Counted from the first letter of the stretch, positions 11,872-24,299 are shown. The stretch: DNA of 64,000 nucleotides from Tubiluchus corallicola (GCA_030141605.1 JAQGDQ010000235.1:124001-188000), one strand, 5' to 3'. Translations and numbers: made by a program. Notes: generated by a model from the sequence alone, not told the origin.

Positions 11872-12099
11872 ATGTTTTGGAGAATGTGCTTGTTTCAAGA
11901 AAAAGTGCTACAGAGACACAGCTACCACCAGTTCCACCACCGATCTTTCCAATATCACCAGAGCCGTGCGCATGTCCAAAACTACATTTTCCTGTGTGTG
12001 GAAGTGATGGAAAGATATATGCAAATCCGTGTGTTTTAAAGTGTGAAAGCCTTACAAGCGGTCTTACAGTAGTAGCAGCAGACAATGACGACTGTTTAG
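11872..12099 (+). CDS. Exon: Kazal-type inhibitor domain
   Basis: Acceptor AG at 11870-11871 and donor G|GTAGGC at 12100; phase 1 at both ends, 228 nt. After a Pro-rich linker (LPPVPPPIFPISPEP) the exon encodes a complete Kazal module with six Cys: CACPK, PVCGSDGKIYANPC, LKC and DDC. The first two Cys are one residue apart, as in non-classical Kazal domains. By the family convention (second residue after the second Cys) the P1 residue is Lys, which would suggest a trypsin-like target; that is inference. It follows the thyroglobulin exon and precedes a lustrin-type exon. Confidence 0.92.
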
Positions 12100-12608
12100 G
12101 TAGGCTAATAAACAATTTTATTTTTTAGATGAAAGTTTAAATCTAAACATGATTATTGAGCTTGGGCTAAATTAAATCATTATTAAATGCATATTATACA
12201 TTAAAGGGGTAGTTTTCGCTGTGAACTATTCCTTTATTAAGTATGGGGGAGTATGGGAGCTGAAACCACCTGGAAATCATTATACTGGCTGGTACTTACC
12301 GAGGTTTGTAGCTGAGTTTTCCTTCCGTTTACTAACATTGTACTGTTTAACTTCATTTTGTACAGTAAAAGAATAGAGTAGAATTCCTAATCTTGAAGAA
12401 CCTATGCTTTGGAGATTGATGTGCTCCCAATGTGGGTTTGGTTTAATGCATGTTTTTACAAGGATGACCTACCAAAGCACAAGATCTTTAATTTGCCAAA
12501 CTTCACGCATTCAAGTAAAAGAAATCTTAAGGCATAAACACGAGAAAACAATTTGAAGCCGAATCAAATAATGCCATTGTCTAAAAAAAGGCTACTAGGT
12601 GCTAGATT
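12100..12608. other. Intron sequence left of BEL insertion
   Basis: No exon seen. Interrupted at 12609-12613 by the target duplication of the BEL element. Confidence 0.6.
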
Positions 12609-12613
12609 ACGTT
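12609..12613. other. Target-site duplication (ACGTT), left
   Basis: Identical to 18424-18428 on the other side of BEL #1. Confidence 0.9.
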
Positions 12614-13108
12614 TGTGAAAGTCATGTTTGAGGTTGTAGATGAATCACTTTGTAGAAAAACAAAAAACAACTATACTACATATTTGCACAAAACTGAAAA
12701 GCATTTGTTAGACTACATACACATATGTAGAATGACTGCTACACTGAACACTGAGAACAAGAGTGTCCTGCACTGATCACTGAGAGTTAGACAGTAAGTA
12801 ACATGAGTATCACGACTGCTGCACTGCACTGAGAGTGTGAGTTAGACAGGTGTGTAGCACGACTAGCATGACTTCTGCACTGTGAGTGAGACAGTGACTA
12901 GAAAGTAAATCCAGTCAGTATATATAGGTATAGGTAATTATGCAAACTTGGCTTCACGAAAACCATTACTATAAAATAGGGAGAGATCCAGTGAATATGC
13001 ATATTCACTGGACTGTACAATTATACTAGGGGTGAGTTTAGCTAGTAAAATGTAAAAGGATTAGTTAATAGATGCAGCACCTAAAAATATACACTTACAA
13101 TTTCAACA
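12614..13108 (-). repeat. BEL #1 3' LTR
   Basis: 495 bp, homologous to 17977-18423. Contains a perfect 20-base palindromic stretch around CAGTGAATATGCATATTCACTG shared in part by the other LTR. Immediately inside it (13109-13120) the minus strand is purine-rich (AAGGTGGGAGTA), the expected polypurine tract. Confidence 0.95.
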
Positions 13109-13210
13109 TACTCCCACCTTGAAACGAGAACATTAGAGTTTCAATACAATGCAATTCAATACAGTGAAGCAACAATAAATGAAATACTGCAAGATTTGGC
13201 ATCAGAGGGA

Positions 13211-16200
13211 TCAGGTGCATTCTAAGGGGTAGAGGAGACAAAGAGGACGGCGAGTAAGGCATCCACGACTCCTGATATAGGCTGCTCGTGGTTTTCCGTC
13301 TTGACCGGGGATCAGCGATTCGATCTTGCCTAGTGGCCAACGCCATCGAGGGACAGGCTTGGCATGGACGAGGATGATATCTCCTTCTTTAGGAATAGCT
13401 GGAAGTCTTGACTTGGTTCTCCATTGTCGTAATGATAGAAGGTACTCGTTCCTCCATCTGGACCAAAGATGAGTGCTGATGGCAAGAAGATGTCTCCATC
13501 TCCTCTGTAGATCTTCAGAAGGTGGTGAATCGTGGATGCTTATGTCCAGAAGTGCAGGTGGGGTAGTCCCAAAGATGAAGTGTCCTGGAGTCAAAGGCTC
13601 TTCTCCAGACAAAACGAGCGGGCGCCTATTGATGCGTTCCTCTAATTCCGTGACTACTGTGGTAAGTTCAGTCAGAGATAAGGATGTGCTGCCAAGTGTC
13701 TTGCGACAAGAGCGTTTGATAGTTCTGATGAGTCTCTCCCAGTAACCTCCCCACCAAGGTGCAGCTTCAGGGATGAAGGACCAGGACAGACGCTTCTGCA
13801 TGTGTTTCGCCAAGCTGACGAATTATCGAGCATTGTCGCTGTAGAACTGAGCGGGTCCACGGCGTGCTAAGAACCGACGAACAGCAAGTTCAGTATCCTT
13901 CTCATTGAGTGAGGTGACAACTTCCATGTGTACGGCTCTAGTGACGGCACATGTGAACAGCAGAACCCATGATTTGGTCTGGTCGCCAAGATACAATGGG
14001 CCGAAGTGATCAAGTCCGGTGTGCGCAAATGGTTTCGCCTCTGTGACTCTAAATGGTGGAAGACTGCCTTCAGTAGATGTGTATGGTCGTCCTTGAATCT
14101 TCTTGCAGGAAATGCACTTCTGAAGAATCTTCTTGACAGTCCTGTAATTCTTTGGGAGCCAGTAGGATTTGCTAACTTCTGTAGCTATGGTGGAAACGCC
14201 TTGGTGATAAAGTTTGTGATGACAATCCATGATGATAAGTGATGCAAGTGGTGAGCCAGGGTGTAACCAAGGTATCATCTGCTCACTATTTCTCGGTGTA
14301 CACATAATGAGTTGAAGAGACTCGGACCATTGCAGACGAGCATTCCAAAGTGAAGAAGAGGGAGTTACATCACCATTTTTTGCAAGCTAAGTATGTCGTC
14401 AGAGTTATAAACATTCTGACTGTCTCTGAGAAGAGCATCTATCGCCGTGACCCTCTCGTGTGGTGTAATCGGTCCACCAACGCGATTTGACCTGATGAGT
14501 CGCAAATTATGAACGAATCTAAGTACATACGAGGTGACGTTGATAGCCCTTTGAAAGGAAGACCATCTATAAACAGGAAAAAGTGGTGTCTTCTTAGAGT
14601 CTATAAGAGGAGTTGATGCAGTAAGCAAAGTGGAGGACTTCTGTTCGAAGTCAGAGTAGTCCGACTCATCCCTATAAGTGAGACGAAAAGGTGGACCATA
14701 TCTCCAAAGATCCAGGTGTTGCAAGTCTAGTAGCTCACAACCACGAGTTGGCAGGTCTGCGGGATTCTGTGAACTCGGTACATGTGACCACTCGCTGGCT
14801 TGCAAGAGTGTGTGGATTTCAGCAACTCGGTTCCTCACGAACATGTCTTTAGGCATACTTCATATCCATCCGAGTGTTACCATCGAGTCCGATTAGAAAT
14901 GTCTGCTGCATGATGATAAAACTGGTGCGTGTTGCTGTATGTAGGTCCCTAGACGTGCCCCAAGAAGAGCAGCCATCAGCTCTAAATGTGGAAGAGTAAG
15001 AGTCTGTGGTTTAAGTGGGGCTAGTTTACTCTTCGACATGAGTAAGTCTACATTAGTGTTTGTCTTGATGTACGCAACAGCTGCATAAGCGGCCTCACTG
15101 GAAGGACAAAAGATTTGAAGTTCAGAATGTGAAGTCATTGGTACGTATCTAGGAAAGTGTATCCGGGATTCGTGTTGCTGAGTCTCCTCAATGAAACAAC
15201 CCCATTGTACAGCAATACTGGAAGGCAGTTCATCTTCCCAGTCGAGAGACTCTCTCCAGAGTGACTGAAAGAGAATCCTGAGACGTATGGTGAATGGGGA
15301 AATAAATCCCAGCGGGTCGAAAATCTTTGAGATTTCGGCTAGCATTTGACGCTTGGTAATGGGAGTTTCGGATGAAAGCTTCAGGCTGGCGGCTATGGTA
15401 TCAGATCGATAGCACCAGCTGAGACCAAGAACTTTGGTAAAGTCATCAGTGTTACACTCCTACCGTTCTCTTGCAGAAGAGGAAGAAGTCTGCCAAGCAC
15501 GCAGGTTCGTACCGGCACTGGCAAAGGCTTGAACAGCTTCGGATTAGTATGGATCAATGTCGGATTTGTAGTCCCAACCGGCTACTAGATTGTCGACGTA
15601 CATGTTGTGCCTAAGAGAGGTGACTGTTGAAGTCGCAGGTAGGCTGTCCAGATGCATCGCAATTATGGCATGGAGAATGGCTGGGCTTGCAGAAAGCCCA
15701 AAGGGAAGTCTGACAAATCTGCTGACGTGCTGTTTGCTGTCCAAGGCCCAAATGAACTTGAGAAACTCTCGATCAGGAGGCGAGACCAATTTGGTGATTG
15801 CGGAAACGTACCAAAATGGCTAAAAGGTCGCTGAGCAAGTTGGGACCGGTTACAAGACAATTATTGATGCTAAGGCCAATAGTAGGCTTTGCTGAGCCGT
15901 TGAAAACAACTCGTATCTTCGTTCCTTGGATGAGACTATGATGGGGTAAGAAATTCCCACTTTCTGTGTCAGGAGAGTCTTCTATGATTCCAAGGCTATG
16001 CCTCTCTTTTAAAGAGTCTCTGTATCTATGTTGCCTTTCTAGTGGCAACCTGTAGAAGGATCGACCATGTGTCAAGGCTTGCTGTTTCGTGAACTGAGGA
16101 CGTTCGAACCCAGCCCATGGCAAAGTAGTCTTGTATCGACCATCAATGTGCTTGATCGATAAAGGAAATTCGTCCTTTTCCGAGTCAGGATAGATGTTCA

Positions 16201-16768
16201 TGGATTCCAACTGCCACCAAGATTCACAGATATTGGCATCTGCATTCCTAGACTACAGAGTGAGTACAAGACCAACTAAGGAGGACTGTTGTGACAGGGA
16301 GTTAGGAACACAACCACTCAAGGTCCAACCAAAGATGGTAGGAATCAGCATAAGAGTGGAGTATTAGGGGAAAAGGGGTGCATTAGGAGTAAAGATGTGA
16401 GGAAGGGCATCATTTCCAACCAATGTATCAATGGGTAATTGTAGTTGACTGTAGTCATCAGCATAATCTAGACCCTGTGGTAACATAGTTAAGCAAGACA
16501 ATTCAACACCCTGAAGAGCTGAACATATGATTGGAACAACCCAACAATTTATGAAATACCATTGATCATTATACATACTACGAAGTTTAAACTCATATTT
16601 CTGTCGGTTAATTGAGGAAGTATTCTTCCCACCAAAAGTTTGATCTTCAAACAACTTACGTTGAGTGGCACGTTTGCACTGAATTTGTTGACTGAGAGCT
16701 TCGCTAATGTAGGTCTCTTCAGGACAGGACCTCCTAAACAGGACGATCGATTCCATCCATGTGGACAA
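13211..16768 (-). pseudogene. BEL #1 pol remnant (protease, RT, RNase H, integrase)
   Basis: Minus-strand frames read in order: a DUF1758-like protease region (16768-16364) in which no D-S-G-S active site can be recognised; RT with VVFNGSAKPTIGLSINNC (16210-15773) and the catalytic box MYVDNLVAG, where BEL elements have YVDD; an A17/RNase H region (15345-14365); the zinc-binding integrase motif HHKLYHQG...CISCKK and the DDE core LDHFGPLYL, FYSDNAR (14305-13823), then GGYWERLIR and a DUF5641 C-terminus with VPRWRWPLGKIESL (13813-13211). Frame changes between successive blocks and an Asp-to-Asn change in the RT box show it is not functional. Confidence 0.92.
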
Positions 16769-17899
16769 GAACAGTTTGTAGAACTGTGCGGTGACCGTTG
16801 CTGGTAGTTTTCACCATGCAGTTGAGTTTAGGAGGAGGCGTATCACAAACACCACCAGGAGAAATTCCGCTGAATGCACTGTTTGAAGAAACACGATGCA
16901 GCAGTGTATGGTGCAAGGAACTACATTCTTTACACACATTCTTGGATGTGCACTGTTGTAGTTGATGAGACTGCAAACAATTGAAACACAAGTGTCTGTC
17001 CTTGATGAGCTTCTGTCGAGCATCAACGGACAAGTCTAAGAGCTTCTGACAACGGAAAGGGGTTCTACATGAATCGCCACACAATAAACAAGACTTGGTG
17101 TTATTGGTGCCCCTTGTCAGAAATGTAGAACGTTTACCAGAAAACTGCTTTACAGTTGGTTGAGCAGGCTTCTCGACGAAATAGTTGACTTTACGAAGTG
17201 GCTTCACATCGAGAGAAGTGCATGGTTGTAATCGAAGAAGTGCTGACATATGTGCACTTATTAGAACTTCTTTGTGCCCAAACCGACACGTGACAGTAGC
17301 GTAGTTAGCTGAGGAAAGAGGTAACCTGGCTATGGCTGTGGCAGCCTCACCACATAGTTGTCCTTTTAAGTAAGTGAACTTCTGTACAGGTAATAACTGC
17401 TCATGAGAATGGATAGCAGCATCAAACTGTTCCCAGAACGCCAACCATTCCAAAACCTGGCCATCAAATTTTGGCAGTTTCAGCTTAGGCAAATGAGTAA
17501 AAGCAGCTGAACGAGAAAGTGAAGTGTCAGAGAGAGTGTCAGCTCGATGGGAGCCTGCAGCAGGACCTGTGGTAGGATGGTCTGCTGCAGAAGCAGGGCC
17601 AAGAAACTGATTGGCACGATGTACTTCACGTGTAACACACAATTTATACTCATCAACAGATTCGACTTCCTCATCAAGTGACTCCTGTTCGGCATCAACG
17701 TCTAACAACTGTGACAAGATGTTGTTGTCTGCTTCAACAGATGCTCTGTTCTTTCAGTAACAAGTGATAAGAGAAGGCTTACCTCTTCCTTCCTTGGAAT
17801 TTCTCGATTTAGTTTGTCAGATAATAAGTTGGTAGCATTGGTAACTGAAGATCTTAAAGCTCGTCAAACTCGTTTAGTTTTCTCCACTTGCTCTGTCAT
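16734..17899 (-). pseudogene. BEL #1 gag remnant
   Basis: A plausible start codon lies at 17899; a stop follows after 11 codons and a frameshift occurs near 17715. Downstream is the DUF1759-like motif LPKLKLPKFDGQVLEWLAFW, then two Cys-rich knuckle regions (CLLCGDSCRTPFRCQ and CFNCLQSHQLQQC). The segment between them is much shorter than usual, with a jump from LRLQPCTSLDVKPLR to a linker, indicating an internal deletion of roughly 100 or more codons. Confidence 0.85.
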
Positions 17900-17957
17900 G
17901 TTGACAACAGAAGTAGAAGTGCTGTGTTGTTATCCCTGTGTGCTGTCTGGGCTCACA

Positions 17958-17974
17958 TCCGGCTCGAAGGACCA
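17958..17974 (-). other. BEL #1 primer binding site (tRNA-Tyr type)
   Basis: On the minus strand TGGTCCTTCGAGCCGGA lies 2 nt after the 5' LTR. It is complementary to CCA plus the 3' end of metazoan tRNA-Tyr (TCCGGCTCGAAGGA), a 17-nt match. Confidence 0.85.
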
Positions 17975-17976
17975 TA

Positions 17977-18423
17977 TGTGACAGTCATGTTTGAGGTTGT
18001 AGATGAACCACTTTGTAGAAAAAGAATAAACAACTATACTACATATTTGCACAAAACTGAAAAGCATTTATTATACACATATGTAGAATGACTGCTACAC
18101 TGAACACTTAGAACAAGAGTGTCCTGCACTGATCACTGAGAATTAGACAGTAAGTAACATGAGTATCACGACTGTTGCACTGCACTGAGAGTGTGAGTTA
18201 GACAGGTGTGTAGCACGACTAGCATGACTTCTGCACTGCATTGAGAGTGAGACAGTGCAAACTTGGCTTCACAAAAACCGTTACTGTAAAATAGGGAGAG
18301 ATCTAGTGAATATGTATATTCACTGGACCGTACAATTATACTAGGGGTGAGTTTAGCTAGTAAAATGTAAAAGGATTAGTTAATAGATGCAGCACCTAAA
18401 AATATACACTTACAATTTCCACA
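17977..18423 (-). repeat. BEL #1 5' LTR
   Basis: 447 bp; the same ends as the left LTR (TGTGA to CCACA) but lacking a ~46-bp segment. The primer binding site adjoins it on the left, which fixes the element's orientation. Confidence 0.95.
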
Positions 18424-18439
18424 ACGTTTCTTACTGAAA

Positions 18440-19180
18440 TCCTTAGAACTAAAATGCTATTTAAGAACAACTGGTCTGTATTCACTATGGTGTAAAGATT
18501 ACTTTTGCAAAATTTCATTGTTGAGCTCAGAATGTGTTAATTTAATGAGTTAATGAGCTCAATTTAATTTGGGGGTACAACTTTTTGTGCACCATCTATG
18601 TAATTTATAAAACTGAAAACTTAAGAGGCACCAATATGTGACCTTCGTGATGAAATTCAACTTCTAAGAGCAACTAATCTTAAACAGTGTAAGGTTACAT
18701 TGTGGTGCTCAAAATGTGATTTAAATTGATTTTGGTGCACCCCTTACATAACGCACCGATTTGATCCACGATTAAATTCATCATTTAAGAGCCACTGATC
18801 TTTATTTAGGAGGTAGAAATGAAAATTTTTGCAAAGTACCACTAATGTACTGAAAGTGTGATTTAAATTGAGTTTGCGGTACTTTAATTAGGGTGCCATT
18901 ATATAACACACCAATTTGAATATGTAAAATTGACAAATAAGTGATCTCAATGACAAAATTCATCATTTAAGAACTACTGATCTTTATTCAGTAAAGATTA
19001 AAGAACATTTTTGCAAAGTTTCAATGATGTGCTGAAAGTGTGTTTTAAATTTTTTTGAGGTACTTTAAGGGCACCCCTATATAATGCATCAACTTGAAAA
19101 CTTAAAAATGATCATTACGTGATATATACGTGATCATTTTCATCATTTAGGAGCACCCTGTAAAATCTGCTCCAATAAAA
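18440..19180. repeat. Degenerate ~180-bp tandem repeat, about 4 units
   Basis: Diverged units recur at about 18458, 18660, 18781, 18962 and 19142, each with a CATTTAAGAxC(A/T)ACTGATCTT-like start, a TTTTGCAAA block, an AATGTG(A/T)TTTAAATT block and a GCACCCC-like segment. It starts right after BEL #1 and holds no gene. Confidence 0.75.
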
Positions 19181-19878
19181 GAACTTAAGAGTAACCAAGA
19201 AATGATTTCCAACAGACTACTAATGTGTTCTAGTACTTAAACTGCTTGTATGCCAGATGTCATATAAACTTTAATCAGCACCCGCAGTAACAATATGTGG
19301 GTAAGAAATTGTCAGTTCTTGCACTTGGCTGAAAAAGGGGATTTGGATGTGGAAAATGTTTTTCTAAAAACTTAAAATGAGGAAGTCGGAAAAACATATA
19401 TTTTTCCAGTATTGGGGCAGTGATTTTAAATGATACAGTATCGAATTGATAGTTATTGATACAATTTCTTATCATATCGAATCGACACGAAAATTTTCCC
19501 ACTTTTGTTATCTTACCGATCTTCCAAATAAAAAATCGTTATCGTACCGATAAAATTGCATATTGCAATCGTACTCGTTGTGCCATATTCGACAATTTGC
19601 AAGGAGTTGTCGCCAACACGTTTGAAAAACAAAAGTGCACTCCAAGGTTGCACATGATAGCGTCTATGCAAAAGCGAGTTTTTTGCATGTATTTTTACGG
19701 AATTATTATTATGGTGAAATTCTTCTAGTTTTTTTTTATTCTGATTCTGATTCTGATAACATTAGTTTATTAATTTTTGTGAAATGTAGAGCAAGAATTT
19801 TTTCTAAAAGTTTTATACAACTAAATAAATATTATTTCTGTTCTATTTGTATTGTTACTAGTATTTGTATATATATAT

Positions 19879-19916
<38 letters not shown>

Positions 19917-22028
19917 TATTGGTAATAGTATAATTATAATGTTATAATAGTATATAAACAAATGTAGTTGAAAATCGTTTTGTATCGTTTTAAAAAATGT
20001 ATCAAATCGCATCATATCGCTAATCTTTTTCTTATATTGAAATGGAGGTGAACTAAAACTGTATCGCATCGAATTGAAAACAATTGTGACCTGAATTGAC
20101 ATTGTGAGACACCAGCTGAAATTGCTGTAAAAGAAGGCCTACCAATTGTAGACCCTATTGTTCAACACCCAGATATCCTAAAGTAGGCCTGCACCAAATT
20201 CTAGAAGGCTGAAATATACAATGACAGCCACTTTACTTGGTAGATGGTAATGACCAAATACCAAAAAGTAGGATCAAAACCAGAACAAGAATAGAGAAAA
20301 TAAAATACCTGGAATAACAATGACAGATGAGCAAAGACATAATGACTAATTACCAGATGCCTTAAAAATAGGAATGGCCGAATTTGGGACCGCCATATCC
20401 CAATCTGTTTCTATTATCACTGAAACCATTTTTTTCATATTAGGTACTAGTTGAAGTGTCTATTGTTATATATTTCAAACTTTTATAAAATTTACAACAA
20501 TTTATAAAGCTTATTAATATTTGAAATATATCTTCTGCCTAATTAATTTGTACTGTGTATACTAATTAAGTATACTGTACATATATTGTTCAGTTATGTA
20601 CTGTGAAAAACAAGATGACAACTAACAAGACTATACACCATTATTTCTAACCGCAGAATTAGTTTAAATCATTATAAACTAAAAAAAACTAAAAATATAG
20701 ATTGTGTTTAGAAAAAAGTAATAACAAAAGTTATAACAATAACGAACTTAACCACCATAATAATAATAGTTTTTCAATAATTCTAAGTTTTAACTGCTGT
20801 AGCTGGCAGTCACATAAAATGTATCACTGCTTAAGTAACTCAACTAAGTTATTAACTAATGTCCAACTAAAAAGTTATGGTACTTATAAATGCATTATTA
20901 AGCTTTCTTTGGCTGCTGTTTATAGTTTATAATATTTGTAGTGTCTTTACTGTAGTGGTGTTAATACAGGAAAAATTTTGAAAACACAAATAAATATACA
21001 ACGTTAGGCTTAAGGTGTTGAGGCCTGGAAGTAATACGAAATATCCATAAAAATTATAAAATTTGTAAGGGAAACCACTGTTTGTATGTTGAATTACAAA
21101 GTGCAACACATATTACACATTGTTTTAACTGAAATAACACAATTCTAGCATCCCACTATTTTGTGTTAGAAACTTGAGATCTTTTTTCGATTTGTGACTT
21201 TCAACTTTCCAAACTTGACTTTTATGTAATTCGCGAGTCTCAGGCTGACTGTCGATAGCTGACAGTTAGAACAGTATGTAGCGTGCCTCGTTCCTCCCAG
21301 TCACTTCATTCAGCTCGCAAGTTGAGAATTATTACTGAGTGACAACCAACATGCACTTTGTAATTGCAATAACAAATGATTTTTCGTTTTTTCTATTTCT
21401 AAAACAATTCTCTATTTCACGTTTTTGCACTTACTGCTTTCCCATTTTTCCAGTTGCTTATATTTAACCGCTTGGAGCAAAACAATCAGGGGCTCTTGCT
21501 CTTTTCAGGTGATGTCCTTCGTTGGTCTACTGAAGGACATTCTCTGATAGCACTTACTTGTCATTGTAATTACAGATATTCATGTAGCCTTTATATTTGA
21601 ACTTGCGCAACTGTTTATGGTGTAATACATTTTATGTAATACTGTAATTGTATTTTTTATTTGGAGGTTTTTGTTACATAAAAGCAGGCTCTGTAATGTG
21701 TGTGATATGCGATAAGTTAACCACTCACGAAAGGATACATGTTTTTCAGAAGAGAATAACAATTTTTTTAACTCCGAGCCCCTAAAATCTGCCAGCCTGG
21801 GCCTATAGGCTACAGCATAGTTTTGCGTATTGATAAATATGCCCCTACTTGATTGGAGTTTGTGGTAATTAATCATGTCTTTGCTTTTTATATGACCACC
21901 AACAAAGTAAGTATAGTGCATTAATTAGAAATTGATAATTTTGTTCCTCGCAAGCAAGGCAGGTTATAAGTTATATTCATAGTTCTGGTATTTTACGTCT
22001 GTAAAATGATGATCAATTTTGCCTGCAG
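19181..22028. other. Intron sequence with (TA)n at 19866-19912
   Basis: AT-rich DNA with scattered TATCG/ATCGAAT motifs on both sides of the (TA)n run (19440-20110), possibly an eroded MITE without definable ends. A conserved-looking but non-coding stretch lies at 20110-20360. No exon until the acceptor CTGCAG at 22023-22028. Confidence 0.55.
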
Positions 22029-22190
22029 GCTCGGAAGCATTCACTTCAATTTGTGGTGGTAAAATGCCTCTTATGGCTACTGATACACAGCCTATAGAAT
22101 GTCGGCCTTTTAATCCATGCCCAGAAAGTGACGCTGGTACCGTCTGTGTATTTGAAAAAGGCAAGTCTGCTGGCATCTGTTGTCTAAGAG
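22029..22190 (+). CDS. Exon: lustrin-type cysteine-rich domain
   Basis: Acceptor CTGCAG|GC and donor AGAG|GTAGGT, phase 1 at both ends, 162 nt. Encodes six Cys in the order SICGGKMPL, IECRPFNPCPES, TVCVFE and GICC; the terminal CC pair after a CP...C segment is the mark of the lustrin Cys-rich family (Pfam Lustrin_cystein), first known from the nacre protein lustrin A and common in helminth, nematode and other invertebrate secreted proteins. The domain's biochemical role is not established. The exon joins in frame to the Kazal exon on each side. Confidence 0.85.
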
Positions 22191-22579
22191 GTAGGTATTT
22201 ATATTGTTTTTTTTAATAATTATTGTTTGATTCTTGAAGTTACTTATGTTATAGATCATTTTTCTTCCACTTAGGTACTTATATATATATTTATATGTTT
22301 ATTGACTGATTAAGAGATAGTCGAACATGATATTTTGGTTCAGTCCATAGTTCTCTACAAAAAAGGACTTTTGATCAATAGCATGATCATTACTGTCCAA
22401 AAACAGCTCAGGGGTTATTTACAAATTCACAATATACGCTTTTAATCACATAACATGATCATTACCATCCAAAAATCGGTAAAGAGTTATTTACAAATTT
22501 ACAATATGACATTGGGTTTTCATTGAAAAATTCATGCAGATTGTTAAATTTCAGTTCAGTGTTATCTTCACGAAGGTGA
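22191..22579. other. Intron with a ~70-bp direct duplication
   Basis: Segments at about 22371-22437 and 22441-22508 share GCATGATCATTAC(T/C)(G/A)TCCAAAAA and TTATTTACAAATT(C/T)ACAATAT. No exon. Confidence 0.7.
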
Positions 22580-23110
22580 TTCATAAGTGGACAAAAACAG
22601 ATAACATGCACTATCTAAATGTTTGAATGTTTAAGCCAGGACAGGAGCATAACCTGTCGTCTCTTTTTATCTTTGCCCATCTTCCAGTCTCAATAGCTAG
22701 GTTATGTGAGGAGAGGCGTAACCGAGATGTTTTAATCCTGAGGAGCTCATTTACTTTAACACTATACATTGCACTGACAGATAGTTCTGGATTCAGATAC
22801 AGATAGGTGCACAGTTTAGTTCTTTCAGAATCCCTGACACGTTGTTTTGTGTTCTCGAACTCGTCAGAGATAATATCCGTTTTACGAAGGATAGCTTTCA
22901 CATATTGTACACATGGTGTGTTCGCTTCTGAGCACAAATTCCACACGATTGAAAATGGGTCATCGGGATCGTTGGTTCTCGATTCGATTATCCTTTTAAA
23001 GAACTTTGATTGAACGTTTTGAACGTACGCTTTGGCACAAGGTAATCCTAGCTCGACTAAACATAAGTCATTAGCGGTTGTCTTCCTGACATTGATATTC
23101 CAATGAATAA
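22580..23110 (-). pseudogene. LINE ORF2 C-terminus
   Basis: The minus strand encodes the tail of a LINE reverse transcriptase: IIHWNINVRKTTANDLCLVE then, after the RT, KTSRLRLSSHNLAIETGRWA and RLCSC, matching the Cys-rich post-RT tail. The endonuclease and RT catalytic parts are missing; the piece follows the ORF1 remnant within a few tens of bases, so a large internal deletion joined them. Confidence 0.75.
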
Positions 23111-23139
23111 TCTTAAATTCAGTTCAACTATCTCATAAA

Positions 23140-24245
23140 AAAGAAAGGGTTCTCCAACTATCAATGACGCTACCGTTTTGCAGTATTTGTCGCTTTTTCC
23201 TATCAAATACTATGTGACATCCAGCATTTTCAGCCTTATCTCGTTTTTCGGCATCAAACAAGCATTTCCACTCCTTTCAGATCGCGGGACGGGAATCGAT
23301 TGCGTCAAATAGCTTTCAATTTGGGATCAGCACTACCATTAAGCTTAGGAGCTTTCTTCATAAGCTTCTCACGACGATCATTTATGTCAAGCAACCAATA
23401 TGGGCCGGTTGCGACCGACAGTTTCCGCTCCAAGCCTCTTGAAAGTGTGAGAGACTACTACTTCATGATGCCCAAAGTCAAAAAATTCATGTCTGAGTAG
23501 ATTTATTACGTTTTACCTGTAAGAAAAATCATAATAAAATAGAACAAACTAATTTGAGCCCAAAAAAACAAAGAAATTAATAATAAAGTCAGACTGAACA
23601 ATCAAAATAAACTTACATCATGGCTCTACTACTCTTGACAAATAAATGGTTTAACTGAGACATAACAACAACAACAACTCTCTTAGCCAAGAACAGACTG
23701 CCAACTAAGCTAGTTGGTAAACTAGCTCTGTCAGTAGAGCATGACAGAAAGAAGCCAAGTCAAGACATACATATGAATGCAGTTAAAGGACAGTATAGGG
23801 GGGTTTACAGAATAAGAGAACACTGAAGTAATAAAATAACCTAAAATCCTTCACAAAAGTCTAATCATCAGGGGTTTCATCCAGTGCGTCAAACACGGCG
23901 TTCACCTTGTCTGAGTCAGCACTATATGTTCCAATGTTTTCTTTTTTGGGAACACCCATCAAAACAAGGTTCTGGCTGCATAACCGACTATCTAATTGTT
24001 CAAGGAACCTTTGTGGAGTATTAACTGTAGTCCTAAGAGCATCAATTTCGTTCTGCATAAGCTTCCTCTTTCTCATTGATTTTGTCAATCAATTCAGATT
24101 CCAGTTTGTCAGTCCGAGTCAAAATCGCACCACTACTGTCATCAGGGCTGTTCATTAAAATATCAGTTATTGTTGATTTGTTAATTGTGTTCATCTGTGT
24201 CTTCGACAGAGCACGTAATGCAGCTGAAGTTGTGGGTAAAGACAT
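23140..24245 (-). pseudogene. LINE ORF1 (L1-like) remnant, interrupted
   Basis: Starts MSLPTTSAALRALSK near 24245. A coiled-coil-like segment (RFLEQLDSRLCSQ) leads to NLVLMGVPKKEN, which looks like the first RNA-recognition strand of L1-type ORF1 proteins. A second block at 23140-23470 carries RLGAETVGRNRPILV and ends near FDRKKRQIL. Between the blocks, 23500-23860 is unrelated DNA with a hairpin and tRNA-A-box-like motif (minus strand TAGCTTAGTTGGCAG), perhaps a SINE insertion. Several frameshifts are present. Confidence 0.7.
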
Positions 24246-24299
24246 TTTGTACGTCTGCAATAGTATGCTATTCGGCCTATTAAAGGCCTTTCTGCTCTA

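Larger units (their letters stand above)
12614..18423 (-). mobile_element. BEL/Pao LTR retrotransposon #1, decayed
   Basis: Structurally complete but inactive. LTRs at 12614-13108 and 17977-18423 both run TGTGA...ACA, and the flanking 5-bp target duplication ACGTT is intact (12609-12613 and 18424-18428). On the minus strand the order is LTR, primer binding site, gag, protease region, reverse transcriptase, RNase H, integrase, DUF5641-like C-terminus, purine-rich tract, LTR: the BEL/Pao layout. Several frameshifts and stops, an internal gag deletion and an altered RT active site show it is dead. The LTRs differ at about 3% of aligned bases plus indels, including ~46 bp missing from the right LTR. 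It lies in the intron between the Kazal and lustrin exons. Confidence 0.95.

Noticed and set aside
23690-23750. tRNA gene
   Set aside because: A-box-like motif within a hairpin but no B box or cloverleaf; at most a SINE remnant.
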